Positions 45,353 to 57,642 of a DNA stretch of 64,000 bases are shown in pieces. Position numbers and translations under genes: made by a program. The first letter of the stretch is position 1, and every line of letters starts with the position of its first letter. The DNA comes from Rhinopithecus roxellana (taxonomy: Eukaryota > Chordata > Mammalia > Primates > Cercopithecidae): positions 78,331,444-78,395,443 of the forward strand of contig NC_044558.1 of the NCBI RefSeq assembly GCF_007565055.1, in the 5' to 3' direction. Under the pieces are notes generated by a model that was not told the origin of the DNA, made no database searches, and saw only the letters and a program-made list of their open reading frames with translations.

Positions 45353-48300
45353 ATGATGACAGGATCAAATTCACACATAACAATACTAATCTTAAATGTA
45401 AATAGGCTAAATGCCTCAATTAAAAGACACAGACTGGCAAATTGGATAAGGAGTCAAGACCCATTCGTGTCCTACATTCAGGAGACCCATCTTACATGCA
45501 AAGACACACAAAGGTTCAAAATAAAGGGATGGAAGGAAAATTTGACAAGCAAACGGAAACCAAGAAAAGCAGGGGTTGTGATCCTAGTCTCTGACAAAAC
45601 AGACTTTAAACCAATAAAGATCAAAAAAGACAAAGAAGGGCATTATATAATACTAAAGGGAACAATTCAATAAGAAGAGCTCACTATTCTGAATATATAT
45701 GCACCCAATTCCAGAGCACTGAGATTCATAAAACAAACTCTTAGAGACCTACAAAGAGACTTAGACTCCCACACAATAACAGTGGGAGACTGTAACACCC
45801 CACTGTCAGTATTAGACAGATCAATGAGGCAGAAAATTAACAAGGATATTCAGGACTTGAACCCAGCTCTGGATCAAGTGGACCTAGTAGATGTCTACAG
45901 AACTCTCTACCCTAAATCAACAGAATATACATTCTTCTCAGTGCCACATGGCACTTACTCTAAAATTGATCACAGAATTGGAAGTAAAACACTCCTCAGC
46001 AAATGCAAAAGATCTGAAATCATAACAAACAGTCTCTCAGATCACAGTACAATCAAATTAGAATTCAAGATTAAGAAACACTCAAAATCCACAATTTCAT
46101 GGAAATTGAACAACCTGCTCCTGAATGACTCCTGGGTAAACAATGAAATTAAGGCAAAAATCAACAAGTTGTTTGCAACCAATGAGAACAAAGAGACAAT
46201 GTACCAGAATCTCTGGGACACAGCTAAAGCAATGTTAAGAGGGAAATTTATAGCACTAAATGCCCACTTCAGAAAGCTAGAAACTTCTCAAATCGACACC
46301 CTAACATCACAATTAAAAGAGCTAGAGAGGCAAGAACAAACTAATCCAAAAGCTAGCAGAAGACAAGAAATAACTAAGATCAGAGAAGAATTGAAGAAGA
46401 TAGAGACATGAAAAACCCTCCAAAAATTAATGAATCCAGGATCTGGGTTTTTGGAAAAGTTACGTAATAGATAGACCACTAGCTAGACTAATAAATAAGA
46501 AGAGAGAGAAGAATCAAATAGACACAATAAAAATGATAAAGGGGATATCACCACTGACCTCACAGAAATACAAACTACTATCAGAGAATAATATAAACAC
46601 CTCTATACAAATAAACTAGAAAATCTAGAAGCAATGGATAAATTCCTGGACACAAACATCCTACCGAGACTAAACCAGGAAGAAACTGAATCCCTGAATA
46701 GGCCAATAACAAGGTCTGAGATTGAGGCAGTAATTAATAGCCTACCAACCAGAAAAATTTCAGGACCAGACGGATTCACAGCTGAATTCTTCCAGAAATA
46801 CAAAAAGGAACTGGTACCATTTCTTCTGAAACTATTCCAAACAATTGAAAAGGAGGGACTTCTCCCAACTCATTTTATGAAGCAAGGATCGTCCTGATAC
46901 CAAAACCTGGCAGAGACACAACAACAACAAAAAGAAAACTTCAGGCCAATATCCCTGATGAATATCCATGTGAAAGTCCTCAATAAAATACTGGCAAACC
47001 AAATCCAGCAGCACATCACAAAACTTATCCACCATGATCAAGTCAGCTTTATCCCTGGGATACAAGGTTGGTTCAACATAAATCAATAAATGTAACATAA
47101 ACAAATCAATAAATGTAATCCATCATATAAACAGAACCAATGACAAAAATCACAAGATTATCCCAGTAGATGCAGAAAAGGCCTTTGATAAAATTCACCA
47201 TCCCTTCATGCTTAATACTTTCAATAAACTGGGTATTGATGGAACATATCTCCAAATAATAAGATCTATTTATGACAAACCCACAACAAATATCAAATTG
47301 AATGGGCAAAAACTGGAAGCATTCTTTTTGAAAACCAGCACAAGACAAGGATGCCCTCTCTTACCACTCCTATTCAACATAGTATTGGAAGGTATGGCCA
47401 GGGCAGTCAGGTAAGAGACAGAAATAAAGGGTATTCAAACAGAAAGAGAGGAAGTCTGGTTGTCTTTTTTGCAGATGACATGATTTTATATTTAAAAAAA
47501 ACCATCATCCCAGCCCAAAAACTTCTTGAACTGATAAGCAACTTCAGCAAAGTCTCAGGATACAAAATCAATGTGCAAAAATCACAAGCATTCCTTTACA
47601 CCAATAATAGGCAAGCAGAGAGCCAAATCATGAATGAAATGTCATTCACAATTGCTAAAATGAGTGGAAAACACCTAGCAATACAACTAACAGGGGATGT
47701 GAAAGACCTCTTCAAAGAGAACTACAAACCACTGCTCAAGGAAATAAGAGAAGACACAAACAAATGGAAAAACATTCCATCCTCAAGGATGGGAAGAATC
47801 AATATTGTGAAAATGGCCATATTGGCTAAAGTAATTTATAGATTCAAAATTATTCTCATCAACCTACCATTGACATTCTTCAGAGAATTAGAAAAAAACT
47901 ATTTTAAATTTAACATGAAATCAAAGAAGACCTCGTATGGCCAAGATAATCTGAAGCAAAAAGAACAAAGCTGGAGGCATCATGCTACTTGACCTCAAAC
48001 TATACTACAAGGCTACAGTAACCAAAACAGCATGGTACTGGTACCAAAACAGACACATAGACCAATGGAGCACAACAGAGACCTCAGAAATAACACCACA
48101 CATCTACAACCATCTTATATTCAACAAACCTGACAAAAACAAGCAATGAGGGAAAGGATCTCCTATTCAGTAAATGGTGCTGGGAAAACGGGATAGCTGT
48201 ATACAGAAAACAGAAACTGGAACCCTTCCTTACACCTTATACAAAAATTTACTCAAGATGGATTAGAGACTTCGATGTTAAACCCCAAACCATAAAAACC

Positions 48301-49218
48301 CTAGAAGAAAACCTAGGCAATACCATTCAGGACATAGGCATGGGCAAAGGCGTCATGACAAAAATGCCAAAAGCATTTGCAACAAAAGTCAAAATTGACA
48401 AATGGAATCTAATTAAACTAAAGAGCTTCTTCACAGCAAAAGAAATTATCATCAGAGTGAGCAAGCAACTTAAAAGATTGGGAGAAAATTTTTGCAATCT
48501 AACCACCTGACCAAAATCTAGTAGCCAGAATTTACAAGGAACTTAAACATATTTACAGGAAAAAAAAGAAAAAAAAAAAAAACAAAAACAGCCCCATCAA
48601 AAAGTGGGCAAAGGATATGAACAGACACTTCTCAAAAGAAGACATTAGCATTATGCAGCCAAAAAAACATAAAAAAAAAGCTCAACATCACTGATTGTCA
48701 GAGAAATTCAAATCAAAACCACAATGGGATACCATCTCACGCCAATCAGAATGGCGATTATTAAAAAGTCAGGAAACAATAGATGCTGGAGAGGATGTGG
48801 AGAAATAGGAATGCTTTTACACTGTTGGTGGGAATGTCAATTAGTTCAACCATTGTGGAAGACAGTACAGTGATTCCTCAAGGATCTAGAACCAGAAATA
48901 TCATTCGACCCAGCAATCCCATTACTGGGTATATACCCAATGGAATATAAATCATTCTGCTATAAAGACACATGCACATTTACTGCAGCACTATTTACAA
49001 CAGCAAAGACATGGAACCAACCCAAATGCCCATCAATGATAGACTGGATAAAGAAAATGTGGTAAATATACACCATGAAATAATATGCAGTCATAAAAAG
49101 GAATGAGATCATGTCCTTTGCAGGGACATGGATGAAGCTGGAAGCCATTATCCTCAGCAAACTAACACAGGAACAGAAAACCAAACACTGCATGTTCTTA
49201 TTCATAAGTGGAAGTTGA
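45353..49218 (+). pseudogene. L1 ORF2 (endonuclease and reverse transcriptase), broken
   Basis: ORF2 starts MTGSNSHITILILN about 60 bp after ORF1. The AP-like endonuclease is readable at 45353-46411: QETHL, GDCNTPL (normally GDFN), IDHRIGS and SDHSTIKLEF. It is interrupted by TAA at 45671 and closed by TGA at 46409. The RT follows in pieces: 46634-46897 (GPDGFTAEFFQKYK), 47208-47414 in a shifted frame (GTYLQIIRSIYDKP, RQGCPL) and 47351-47992, which keeps the catalytic FFADDMILYL box. The C-terminal zinc-knuckle region is recognisable but fragmented up to a stop at 49216. Several stops lie at former CGA codons. Confidence 0.9.
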
Positions 49219-49440
49219 ACATTGAGAACACGTGGACACAGAGAGGGGAATAACACACACCAGGGCCTGTGAGGGGAGGGAACCTAGAGGACAGGTCAAT
49301 AGGTGCAGCAAACCACCATGGCACACATATACCTATGTAACAAACCTGCACGATCTGCACATGTATCCCATTTTTTTTTTTAGGAGAAACAAAGAAAAAG
49401 AACATTAATAAGCATATAGAATTAAAAGATAAAAATAAAA

Positions 49441-49920
49441 CCAGAAAGGGCAGAGGAAAATGGAAAAGAAAAAAGGAACAAAGGAATAATAAACAGTAAC
49501 AAACATGAAATATATACATATATATAAATATGAGTGTGGATGGTCAAAATATACTAATTAAAAAGAGACTATTATAAACACTCTACAAACAAACAATATT
49601 TGGCTATATATTATCTATAAGAAGTCTACTCTAAATATAGAGAATCAGAAAAGTAAAGAGATGGAGAAAGGCATACCATGGTAACAATAACAAAAAAAAA
49701 AAAGCTGCAGTATCTATATTAATTTCAGGAAAAGCAGACTTCCAGGAAAAGCAGACTTCAGAACAAGAAATACTATCATTGCTAAAGAGCAACATTACAT
49801 ACTGGTGAAAGCATGAGGAGTGAATGTATGCAAATCAGAAAATATTAGGAGTGCAGGCAATCACAGGATGAAAGGCAGAACATGCCAAAAAATTGAACCA
49901 TATTACAAATATATGAAACA
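49441..49920 (+). mobile_element. Old L1M fragment, right half
   Basis: 'ccagaaagggcagaggaaaa', 'acaaaggaataataaacagt', 'gagatggagaaaggcatacc', 'atattaatttcaggaaaagc' follow the L1M ORF2 endonuclease-coding order and continue the fragment ending at 42950. A tandem 'aggaaaagcagacttc' duplication lies at about 49730-49760. Confidence 0.7.
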
Positions 49921-51076
49921 ACCTCTCTGAAGCTTCAGCGATGGGGGTTACTGACCTAAATTACTTTGGAAGTTAGTGGAGTCTATAAAACTCAACAAAA
50001 GGTACTGCACAGAAACATTGTACTTTATTTGATAGAACTGTTTTTCACATAGGTTTGTGTTAACAATTGTAAAACCACTCTAATATGTATTCTGGAAATA
50101 AATATGTAAATGGACTATATACAGTGGGGTTCAGGTTTTTCACATTAAGAACTTACAGCTGAACAGGGAAGGATGCTGTAATGATCTATATGATAATAGT
50201 TTAGAGCTGAGAACATCAGTATGAAATAATATTTACTTTAACATAGATGTATCTGTGTAAGGTAGCATATGGATATATTTATAGATGCATGCATGTGGGT
50301 TAGTATATGCATATATATTTCCTTGCTCTGTCAGCTCAGAGGAAATAGAAACAACACCCCAATATGAATGAGCACACTGCAGCCCCAGTGTTGGTTTCTA
50401 ACATCATATAAATAATGGAAACTAGTATCTTTGGAGAAATGTCTGACTTTATGACCAGAGTAGGAAATACGTATGATGATCCTGGAGCATCTCATATTAA
50501 GTAAGTAATGAAGAGCTTTAAAAAAATAATTGTGATGTCAATATGATGCAGAGCCAGTTGAGGGCTCCCAAGGGCCGGGCCTGGGACAATATGAGAAAGA
50601 AAGAAATAAAATAGTATTATAACCCAAATATGAAATTAACATCCAGGAGTGAACACTGGTAGAAATGACTGAATACATAACTGGGAAAGCATGGACAAAT
50701 CTGTGCAGACGCATTCCATGTCATTTATATAGATAGCCAGTCTTCAAGGAGTGAGCATAACTTACTGCTCCTTAAACTTTGGGCTGTGTGTACTAATCTC
50801 CTTCCAAAGAGGAAAAGTATGGAAATCAGAAGGAAAGTAATTGTACAGTGGAGAATCACAACAAGCACTACTTTAGCCAAAGGATCAAGTTTAATAACAT
50901 CAGTAGTGATAAGTCACATTGATGGTATATATCCTTGATATGATATGACAAGAATGGCACTTTACTGTGTGGTCTTTCTCCTCCAAACATGTAATTGCTG
51001 TCTAATCACAAGAAAAACATCAGAAGTATTTCAATGGAGGGACATTCCACAGACTACCCGACCATTTAAGGAATAC
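49921..51076. other. Intergenic sequence, no gene seen
   Basis: AT-rich single-copy sequence with no open frame of note. Confidence 0.55.
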
Positions 51077-51084
51077 CAGAATTT

Positions 51085-51746
51085 ATTTTTTGTTGGTTAA
51101 CTTTTAAGTTCAGGGGTACATTGTGCAGGTTTGTTACATAGGTAAACATGTGTCCTAGGAGTTTGTTCTACAGATTATTTTATCACCCAGGTATTAAGCC
51201 TAGTACCCATTAGTTATTTTTCCTTATCCTCTCCGTCCTCCCACCTTCCACCCTCTGATAGGCCCCAGTGTGTGTTGTTTCACTCTATATGTCCATGTGT
51301 TCTTATGATTTAGCTCCCACTTATAAGTGAGAGCATGCAGGATTTGGTGTTCTGTTCCTGTGTTATTCTGCTAAGGATAATGGTCTCCAGCTCCATCCAT
51401 GTCCCTGCAAAGGACATGATCTTGTTCTTGTTTATGGATGCATAGTAGTCCACAGTGTATATGTACCAGATTTTCTTTATCCAGCCTGTCATCGATGGGC
51501 ATTTAGGTTGATTCCATGTCTTTGCTATTGTGAATAGTGCTGGATATGAACATAAAAGTGCGGGTGTCTTTACAATATAATGATTTTGAACTAGAGAAAA
51601 GTATTTTAAAATTCATGATGAACTATAAAAGAGCCCAAATAGCCAGTGCAATCCTAAGCAAAAAGAACAAAGTTGGAGGCATCATGCTAACCAACTTCAA
51701 ACTATACTACAGGGCTACAGTAACCAAAACAGCATGGTACTGGTAT
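51085..51746 (-). mobile_element. Short L1 with inverted 5' part (twin-primed)
   Basis: 51085 to about 51585 is the antisense L1 3' end, including a poly(T) start, 3' UTR ('caggtttgttacataggtaa') and ORF2 C-terminal sequence. From about 51590 to 51746 the orientation flips: sense ORF2 sequence ('atcctaagcaaaaagaacaa', 'aacagcatggtactgg'). The target duplication cagaattt at 51077-51084 and 51747-51754 brackets the whole, so both parts arrived in one event. Confidence 0.88.
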
Positions 51747-51754
51747 CAGAATTT

Positions 51755-53059
51755 CTTAAAAGTGTAGAGCTTATCAACTAAAAAAGAAAAGAAAAGTCTG
51801 AGAAATTGTTATAGGCAAGAGAAGGAGACATAACTAATGTGATATTCTGGATAGAATAATGGAACATGAAAAGGATATTAGGGAAAATCTGAGGAAATCT
51901 GAAAAGAGAATGGACTTTATTTAATGACAATGTACTTATATTTTATCATTCATTGTGGTAAGTATATCATGATAATGGAAGATGTAGTAGAGTAAGAGTG
52001 TATGGGAAAACTGTACCATCCAACCAACTTTCTGTAAATCTGAAACAGTTTGAAATTAAAAGATTTATATAAAGAACAATAAACTTTAAACTATCAAAAA
52101 AAGAAAAGAAAAATTAGAATCCTAATTAGAAAATAAGTTCAGGAAATGAAAGCCACTTGCTGTGTCTGATTATTTTCTCACAAAGCTTTTTGTTTGTTCA
52201 TTTGTTTTTCTCAACTTACCATGTTTAAAATAATTACAGTGATATAACGTGAAGGTCAGGAGTTTCTGTGCTGCAGCCTGAATGTGCTGTAGAAGCAAGA
52301 AAATTGCAAGGTATCAGACCCTTTTCAGGCAGAAGTTTGTTTCTATCTAGTTGTTAAAAGGGGTTTTGATAATAGTGGAAAGCTTGATGCTATGTAACAA
52401 AGACCAGACGTGCCCTACATATACCCAGGTACTCCCCTACACTTCCCGGGGTCCTCTGATGGTAAGTTGGGGCCATCTGGCTATTCCTCACCTGTGGACT
52501 CAGCATGATTGATTTGCAGCAATCTTGGCTGAGGCAGGTAAGGACGGGCGCGCCTCCTGTGGATCACTGTTTCACTCTCTGCAATGAAGCTGGACTTACA
52601 GGAGAAGGCAATTTCACTGCCTTAAGGCAATAAGGTCTCAGGAGTTCCCTGTTGCAGCAACCGGCACTAATTACTCTAATGAAGAATGCCTCATACTGAC
52701 TTTTCCCAAGTCATTGAGCACATTCTATCCAATACAGGTATGAAAAATGTGCAGGGAGTGGGAGCCAAAAATAGGATTTCTGAGCCAGAGCCTGTGACTG
52801 AGGTGAGAAAAGTAAAGGTTCCAGTCTTAAAATAGCCTGCACATTTCAGAATGACATTACTCCCAGCCCCAAGGAGGAACACAGCTCCCCCTGTGAGGAG
52901 TGATGAATTATGACCATGTGGAGATGCATATTTCATAAGTCCTTCTACGTTTATGAATGGTGGCTGAACTGTAAATATAGCTGGAGCCAGGGTCTGACAT
53001 TTCACACATATTAAATTAAAAACAATGACTCCTTCTTTAGCTTTTTACTTCTAAGTAAA
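51755..53059. other. Intergenic sequence, no gene seen
   Basis: Mixed single-copy sequence, slightly GC-richer at 52380-52660. The 104-codon minus frame at 52691-53005 has no recognisable domain. Confidence 0.5.
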
Positions 53060-53070
53060 ATAAAATATCA

Positions 53071-53340
53071 TGTAATCCTAGCACTTTGGGAGGCCGAGGC
53101 CGGTCGCTCATCTGAGGTCAGCAGTTTGAGACCAGCCTGACCCACATGGTGAAACCCCATCTCTAGTAAAAATACAAAATTAGCTGAGCGTGGTGGTGCA
53201 TGCCTATAATCCCAGCTGCTCAGGAAGCTGAGGCAGGAGAATAGCTTGAACCCGGGAGGTGGAGGCTGCAGTGAGCTGAGATCATGCCAATGCACGGCAG
53301 CCTGGGCAACAAGAGCAAAACTCGGTCTCAAAAAAATATA
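53071..53340 (+). mobile_element. 5'-truncated Alu
   Basis: Starts at 'tgtaatcctagc', missing roughly the first two dozen bases including box A. The target duplication ataaaatatca at 53060-53070 and 53341-53351 shows that the truncation is original. Confidence 0.92.
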
Positions 53341-53404
53341 ATAAAATATCAGGGATTTCAGAACAGTTGTTTTCTTATTCTTTCAGGTAAGGCATGTATT
53401 TAGT

Positions 53405-53700
53405 TGCTACTATGTGACGGGGGGACTGCGTAAAACACTGACAATTCAGGTTTAAATAAGAGACATTCTTATTCCTCAAGGAGTTCATATTTTAAGAGAC
53501 TGAGTAACACATAAGTAATTTGGATGTACGATGTCCAGTGCTACAATAGAGGTCTGCATAGGGTGCTAGGAAACAGAAGAGGCAGACTTAGCACAGGAAA
53601 GAGGTTCAGAAAAAGTTTTCAGAAGAGATAATGACACTGGCAAAAAGAATGGAAGAGGAATTCGAGGTTGAAGATGTGTGAGCAAGAACAAACATTTGAA
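53405..53700 (+). mobile_element. L2 fragment (tentative)
   Basis: 'attcctcaaggagttcatat', 'ccagtgctacaatagagg' and 'gaggttgaagatgtgtgagc' follow L2 order but are strongly diverged. Confidence 0.5.
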
Positions 53701-54136
53701 AAATTTTACTATGTAGGGACATGATTATCACATAAGTCACTTATGTAAGTATTACTATATGTGATAGACTACTTTAACTTTTCTTCCATGTGTTAAGTTG
53801 TTCAATTACATTTCGTTTGGTATCACGAGACTACAAAGTACAAGGGTAGGAACAGCATGAGATCATATTTAGTGGTACTGATCACAGGTAAAATTACACT
53901 TTAGTGATGAGGAAATATATGTGAAGTTAAAGTTAGAAAACAATATGCGTTTGATTAAAGGGCTTCTAAGAACACACTCTTGTGATATGTATATTGGGAA
54001 ACAGGCTGTTATTTAAGTAGGATGTATTATACCTGGAATTCTAATCACATACCTCTCATCAAGGAGTGTACTTCCATTTTAGACTGGGATGTCATATATT
54101 TTAAAGCTCAGAATCATTTTAAGAAATACCATGGCT

Positions 54137-54440
54137 TGCCGGGTGCGGTGGCTCACGCCTGTAATCCCAGCACTTCGAGAGGCTGAGATGGGCGGATCAC
54201 GAGGTCAGGAGATCAAGACCATCCTGGCTAACATGGTGAAACCCCGTCTCTACTAAAAATACAAAAAAATTAGCCGGGTGTGGTGGCGGGCACCTGTAGT
54301 CCCAGCTACTTGGGAGGCTGAGGCAGGAGAATAGCGTAAACCCAGGAGGCGGAGCTTGCAGTGAGCCAAGATGGTGCCACTGCACTCCAGCCTGGGGGAC
54401 AGAGCAAGACTCCGTCTCAAAAAAAAAAAAAAAAGAAAGA
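54137..54440 (+). mobile_element. AluY-like SINE
   Basis: Has the Y/late-S state 'cacgaggtcaggagatcaag' and 'catcctggctaacatgg'. A perfect 16-bp target duplication, aagaaataccatggct, is at 54121-54136 and 54441-54456. It lacks the GATCCGGCCAC change of the two younger monkey-type copies. Confidence 0.95.
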
Positions 54441-54456
54441 AAGAAATACCATGGCT

Positions 54457-56093
54457 CATGTGATTAAAAGCTAAACTTGTATTAAAATTATTTTTTAGAT
54501 TTTTAAAACATAAGATGTAGAATTGGAACCTTTGATAATACCTTTGACATATAAAGAATCTAAACAAATGAACAAGTAACAAGAATGGATAATGGACTGA
54601 AGAAGAAGCATAAACAAGCACTACAGAAATGAAAGATGTTCAAGCTTACCAAATATCAAATATGTGTGAATTTTAATGACAAAATCACTATATGTTAGCT
54701 ACATTCATACATACGTAGAAATACAATCATAGTCAAAAGTGTGAAATACATCAAGAGACCAACATACACAGATGCTGCTAGTGAGGTCCTGAGTTAGTTC
54801 AAATGTTTTCTAAGACATTTTTACAACACATATCAAAAACTTCGGAAAATAGATGACCTTTAACAGAAGTCTCAGTTATTGACATTGCCTCCAAGGAATT
54901 AATCACATATTGTTTTTAAGAACTTCAGTTCAAATATTTTCACATCTGCATTGTTTATAATAGTGTAAAATTGGGGATAACCTAAAGATCTAACAATAAA
55001 TGGTATTTTAGTCACATGCTGCAAATTAGAAGCCCAAAAGATAATTATAGCCTGCAGACACTATTTGTTTATACAACTCAATGATTTAAATTAATTTTGA
55101 CTGGTTGCAAATACTTATATTTGCAAATGCCCATCCCTCTACATTTTGTGTGTGTGGTAAGAGGCACCCGATTTTATTTAGTGAAGACTTCTCCCCTATT
55201 CTCAGTCCATGTGATTCAGGTGATCTCTATGTCCAGACTCAGGGACGGATCATGGAACCCAGATATGACTAGTCAGATGGTTCGCACAGTTACGGATATT
55301 ATCACTGGATGGGTTCAGATTGGTCTAAGCAGAGTAAATCTTAGTATTGTTTTTTTCTGGAGCCATGAGAAAGAGATGATATCTTTTCTGTAAAATGTTG
55401 TAAGTGGATGGTATGTCCTGAATGTTGAAGGCCACATCACATGGACTCACCCAGCCTAGCAGAAGATGGAATGAAGACAGGGAGGAAAACTGAGTCACAA
55501 AGCCACAGGTTCTAGGCAAGCCTGCGGTCAGCCAGTTCAGACCCTGGTCTTTTCCATGATGTGAGTCAACAAGCAACAACCTGTAGTATCTGTTTTTCCT
55601 TTTTCAGTTAAAACATGTGGAATTGGAATTTATGTTACTTGTATCTGTAGAATGTTCGAAGTGAGAGAGAAAAAAAAAAAACAAAATGAAACAGAAACGT
55701 CCACCAGGGAACAAAATCCCCCTCTCTCTCACCTTCGTTACTTCTTTACAAAGCCACGCTGAAGCCTGCCCTTCCTGGCAATTGGCACCAATGACTGTAT
55801 TTTCCATTTCTTTTTAAATCTATTGACTTACCTGACAATACGAAGGTGGAGAAGACTCTAAGGGGAAGTCATTGCTGTAGTATTGCAGAAAAAGATCAGT
55901 GCATTTGGAATTTCTGAACCCTCAGAGATAATGATTCCAGCAGCCTGCAGAGATTTCTGAAATGCATAAATACAAACCGCAGCAAACCATGGCCCACCCA
56001 ACAGGGAAGGGCCGAGTCTTCAGCGCAGAGTTTTAACTGGAAATGAGCAGAGAGAAATATATTCTAGTGCCATGTCTTTATTGAAATGGAAGG
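54457..56093. other. Intergenic sequence with an old L1 piece, no gene seen
   Basis: The segment about 54900-55060 ('tgcattgtttataatagtgt', 'ggataacctaaagatctaac') resembles an ancient L1 ORF2 end in sense. The rest is single-copy. The 98-codon plus frame at 55097 is unremarkable. Confidence 0.5.
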
Positions 56094-56101
56094 GTGATTT
56101 A

Positions 56102-56719
56102 GCTGGGCACGGTGACTCACGCCTGTAAGCCCAACAATTTGGGAGGCTGAAGTGGGCAGATCATTTGAGGTTACGAGTTCTAGACCAGCCTGGCTGACAT
56201 GGCAAAACCCCATCTGTACTAAAAATACAAAAATTGGGCCGGGTGCGGTGGCTCAAGCCTGTAATCCCAGCACTTTGGGAGGCCAAGACGGGCAGATCAC
56301 AAGGTCAGGAGATCGAGACCATCCTGGCTAACATGGTGAAACCCCATCTCTACTAAAAAAAAATACAAAAAACTAGCCGGGCGAGGTGGCGGGAGCCTGT
56401 AGTCCCAGCTACTCGGGAGGCTGAGGCAGGAGAATGGCGTGATGAACCCGGGAGGCGGAGCTTGCAGTGAGCTGAGATCCGGCCACTGCACTCCAGCCTG
56501 GGCGACAGAGCGAGACTCCATCTCAAAAAAAAAAAAAAAAAAAAATTATCTGGATGTGGTGCAGGCAGCTGTAATCCCAGCTACTCTGGAGACTGAGGCC
56601 AGGAATCGCTTAAACACAAGAGGCAGAGGTTGCAGTGAGACGAGATTGCACCACTGCACTCTGGCCTGGGTGACAGAGTGAGACTCCATTTCAAATAATA
56701 ATAATAATAATAATAATAA
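56102..56719 (+). mobile_element. Older Alu interrupted by a young Alu, with (TAA)n tail
   Basis: Left arm 56102-56236 and right arm 56546-56693, followed by a (TAA)n tail to 56719. The outer target duplication gtgattta is at 56094-56101 and 56720-56727. Confidence 0.9.
56237..56545 (+). mobile_element. Young AluY of Old World monkey type, nested
   Basis: Near-pristine copy with ggctcaagcctg, ggccaagacgggcaga, gccgggcgaggtggcggg and gagatccggccactgc states and a clean 21-base A-tail. It is inserted in the A-linker of the host Alu with an (a)aaaatt duplication. Confidence 0.92.
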
Positions 56720-56727
56720 GTGATTTA

Positions 56728-57327
56728 GTAACATTGTATTAACAGTTCACAAAAGGGCATTGGGAATACAGAGAAACTTTAATAATCGCCACAAAACACA
56801 GACAACTGGAGATAAAATGAGTGCATACAATGATCTATTGGGGATTTGCATTCTTTCTCTTCTCTCTCTCTCTCTCTCCCTCCCTCTCTCTTTCACTGTC
56901 TCTCTCTCTTCCATTCAATAGAGACAACCATCTTAAGTAACACCTGGCTCTTACTGAGAAAAAAAAATCTGCTTGTTTTCTCTTTCATAAAACATTTAGT
57001 TAGTAAAGTCCAAGCAATTTTATCTGGTCCCCTTCAGATAAAAAAGAATATGCTACTTACCTGCCCATAACTTCATCCTCTCTCTATCCTCTGTCTCTCC
57101 AGCAGGGCAGCTCTGTTCTGAGACTTTGGTGGTCAACAGCAACCCGACATCCTATGCTAATTAGGTACAGCCCCAAGACTGGCCATCCTTGGTTGGCTAT
57201 GGAAATGCTGACTCCATGAGCCTAGAGACTGGACTTTTCCCCAGAAAATAATAAAAACTGTATTTGTCTTTACATATTTTATTTGTTCCTGTACGTTGAT
57301 CATTGATCCACCTCTGAGCTGAGGAAA
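56728..57327. other. Single-copy sequence with CT tracts
   Basis: A (CT)n-rich stretch lies at 56857-56912. No gene recognised. Confidence 0.6.
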
Positions 57328-57337
57328 GGGAAGCTGC

Positions 57338-57632
57338 TTTTTTATTTTTCTTTGAAACTGTGTCTCACTCTGTCCCCAGGCTGGAGTGCAGTGGTGCAAT
57401 CTCGGCTCACTGCAACCTCCGCCTCCCAGGTTCAAGTGATTCTCTTGCCTCAGCCTCCCGAGTAGCTGGAACTACAAGCATGCACCACTACGCCCTGCTA
57501 ATTTTTGTATTTTTAGGAGAGACAGGGTTTCACCATGTTGGCCAGGATGGTCTTGATCTCCTGACCTTGTGATCCTCCTGCCTCGGCCTCCCAATGTGCT
57601 GGGATTACAGGCGTGAGCCACTGCGCCTGGCT
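57338..57632 (-). mobile_element. Alu SINE
   Basis: Complete antisense Alu with a short T-rich tail. A perfect target duplication, gggaagctgc, is at 57328-57337 and 57633-57642. Confidence 0.94.
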
Positions 57633-57642
57633 GGGAAGCTGC

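Larger units (their letters stand above)
42952..49440 (+). mobile_element. Full-length L1 (L1P type), inactivated
   Basis: Begins with the L1 promoter-end wording 'gggaggggaggggccaagat' and 'ggccgactgg', has a 5' UTR of about 1.3 kb, ORF1, a short intergenic spacer, ORF2 and a 3' UTR. The 3' UTR holds 'aataggtgcagcaaaccacc' and 'catggcacacatatacc', ending near 49370 in a T-run followed by A-rich tail sequence to about 49440. The ccagaaa words at 42943 and 49441 are compatible with a target duplication. ORF1 wording is of an older primate L1 (L1PB or early L1PA) rather than the youngest subfamilies. Not mobile now. Confidence 0.9.

Noticed and set aside
45782..46411. Possible intact 209-codon gene
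   Set aside because: It is the endonuclease half of L1 ORF2, in frame with 45353 but separated from it by a stop codon.
49340..49440. Unusual T-run at the L1 3' end as evidence of a second insertion
   Set aside because: Some older primate L1 3' ends may carry similar T-rich wording. I cannot separate the two without an alignment.
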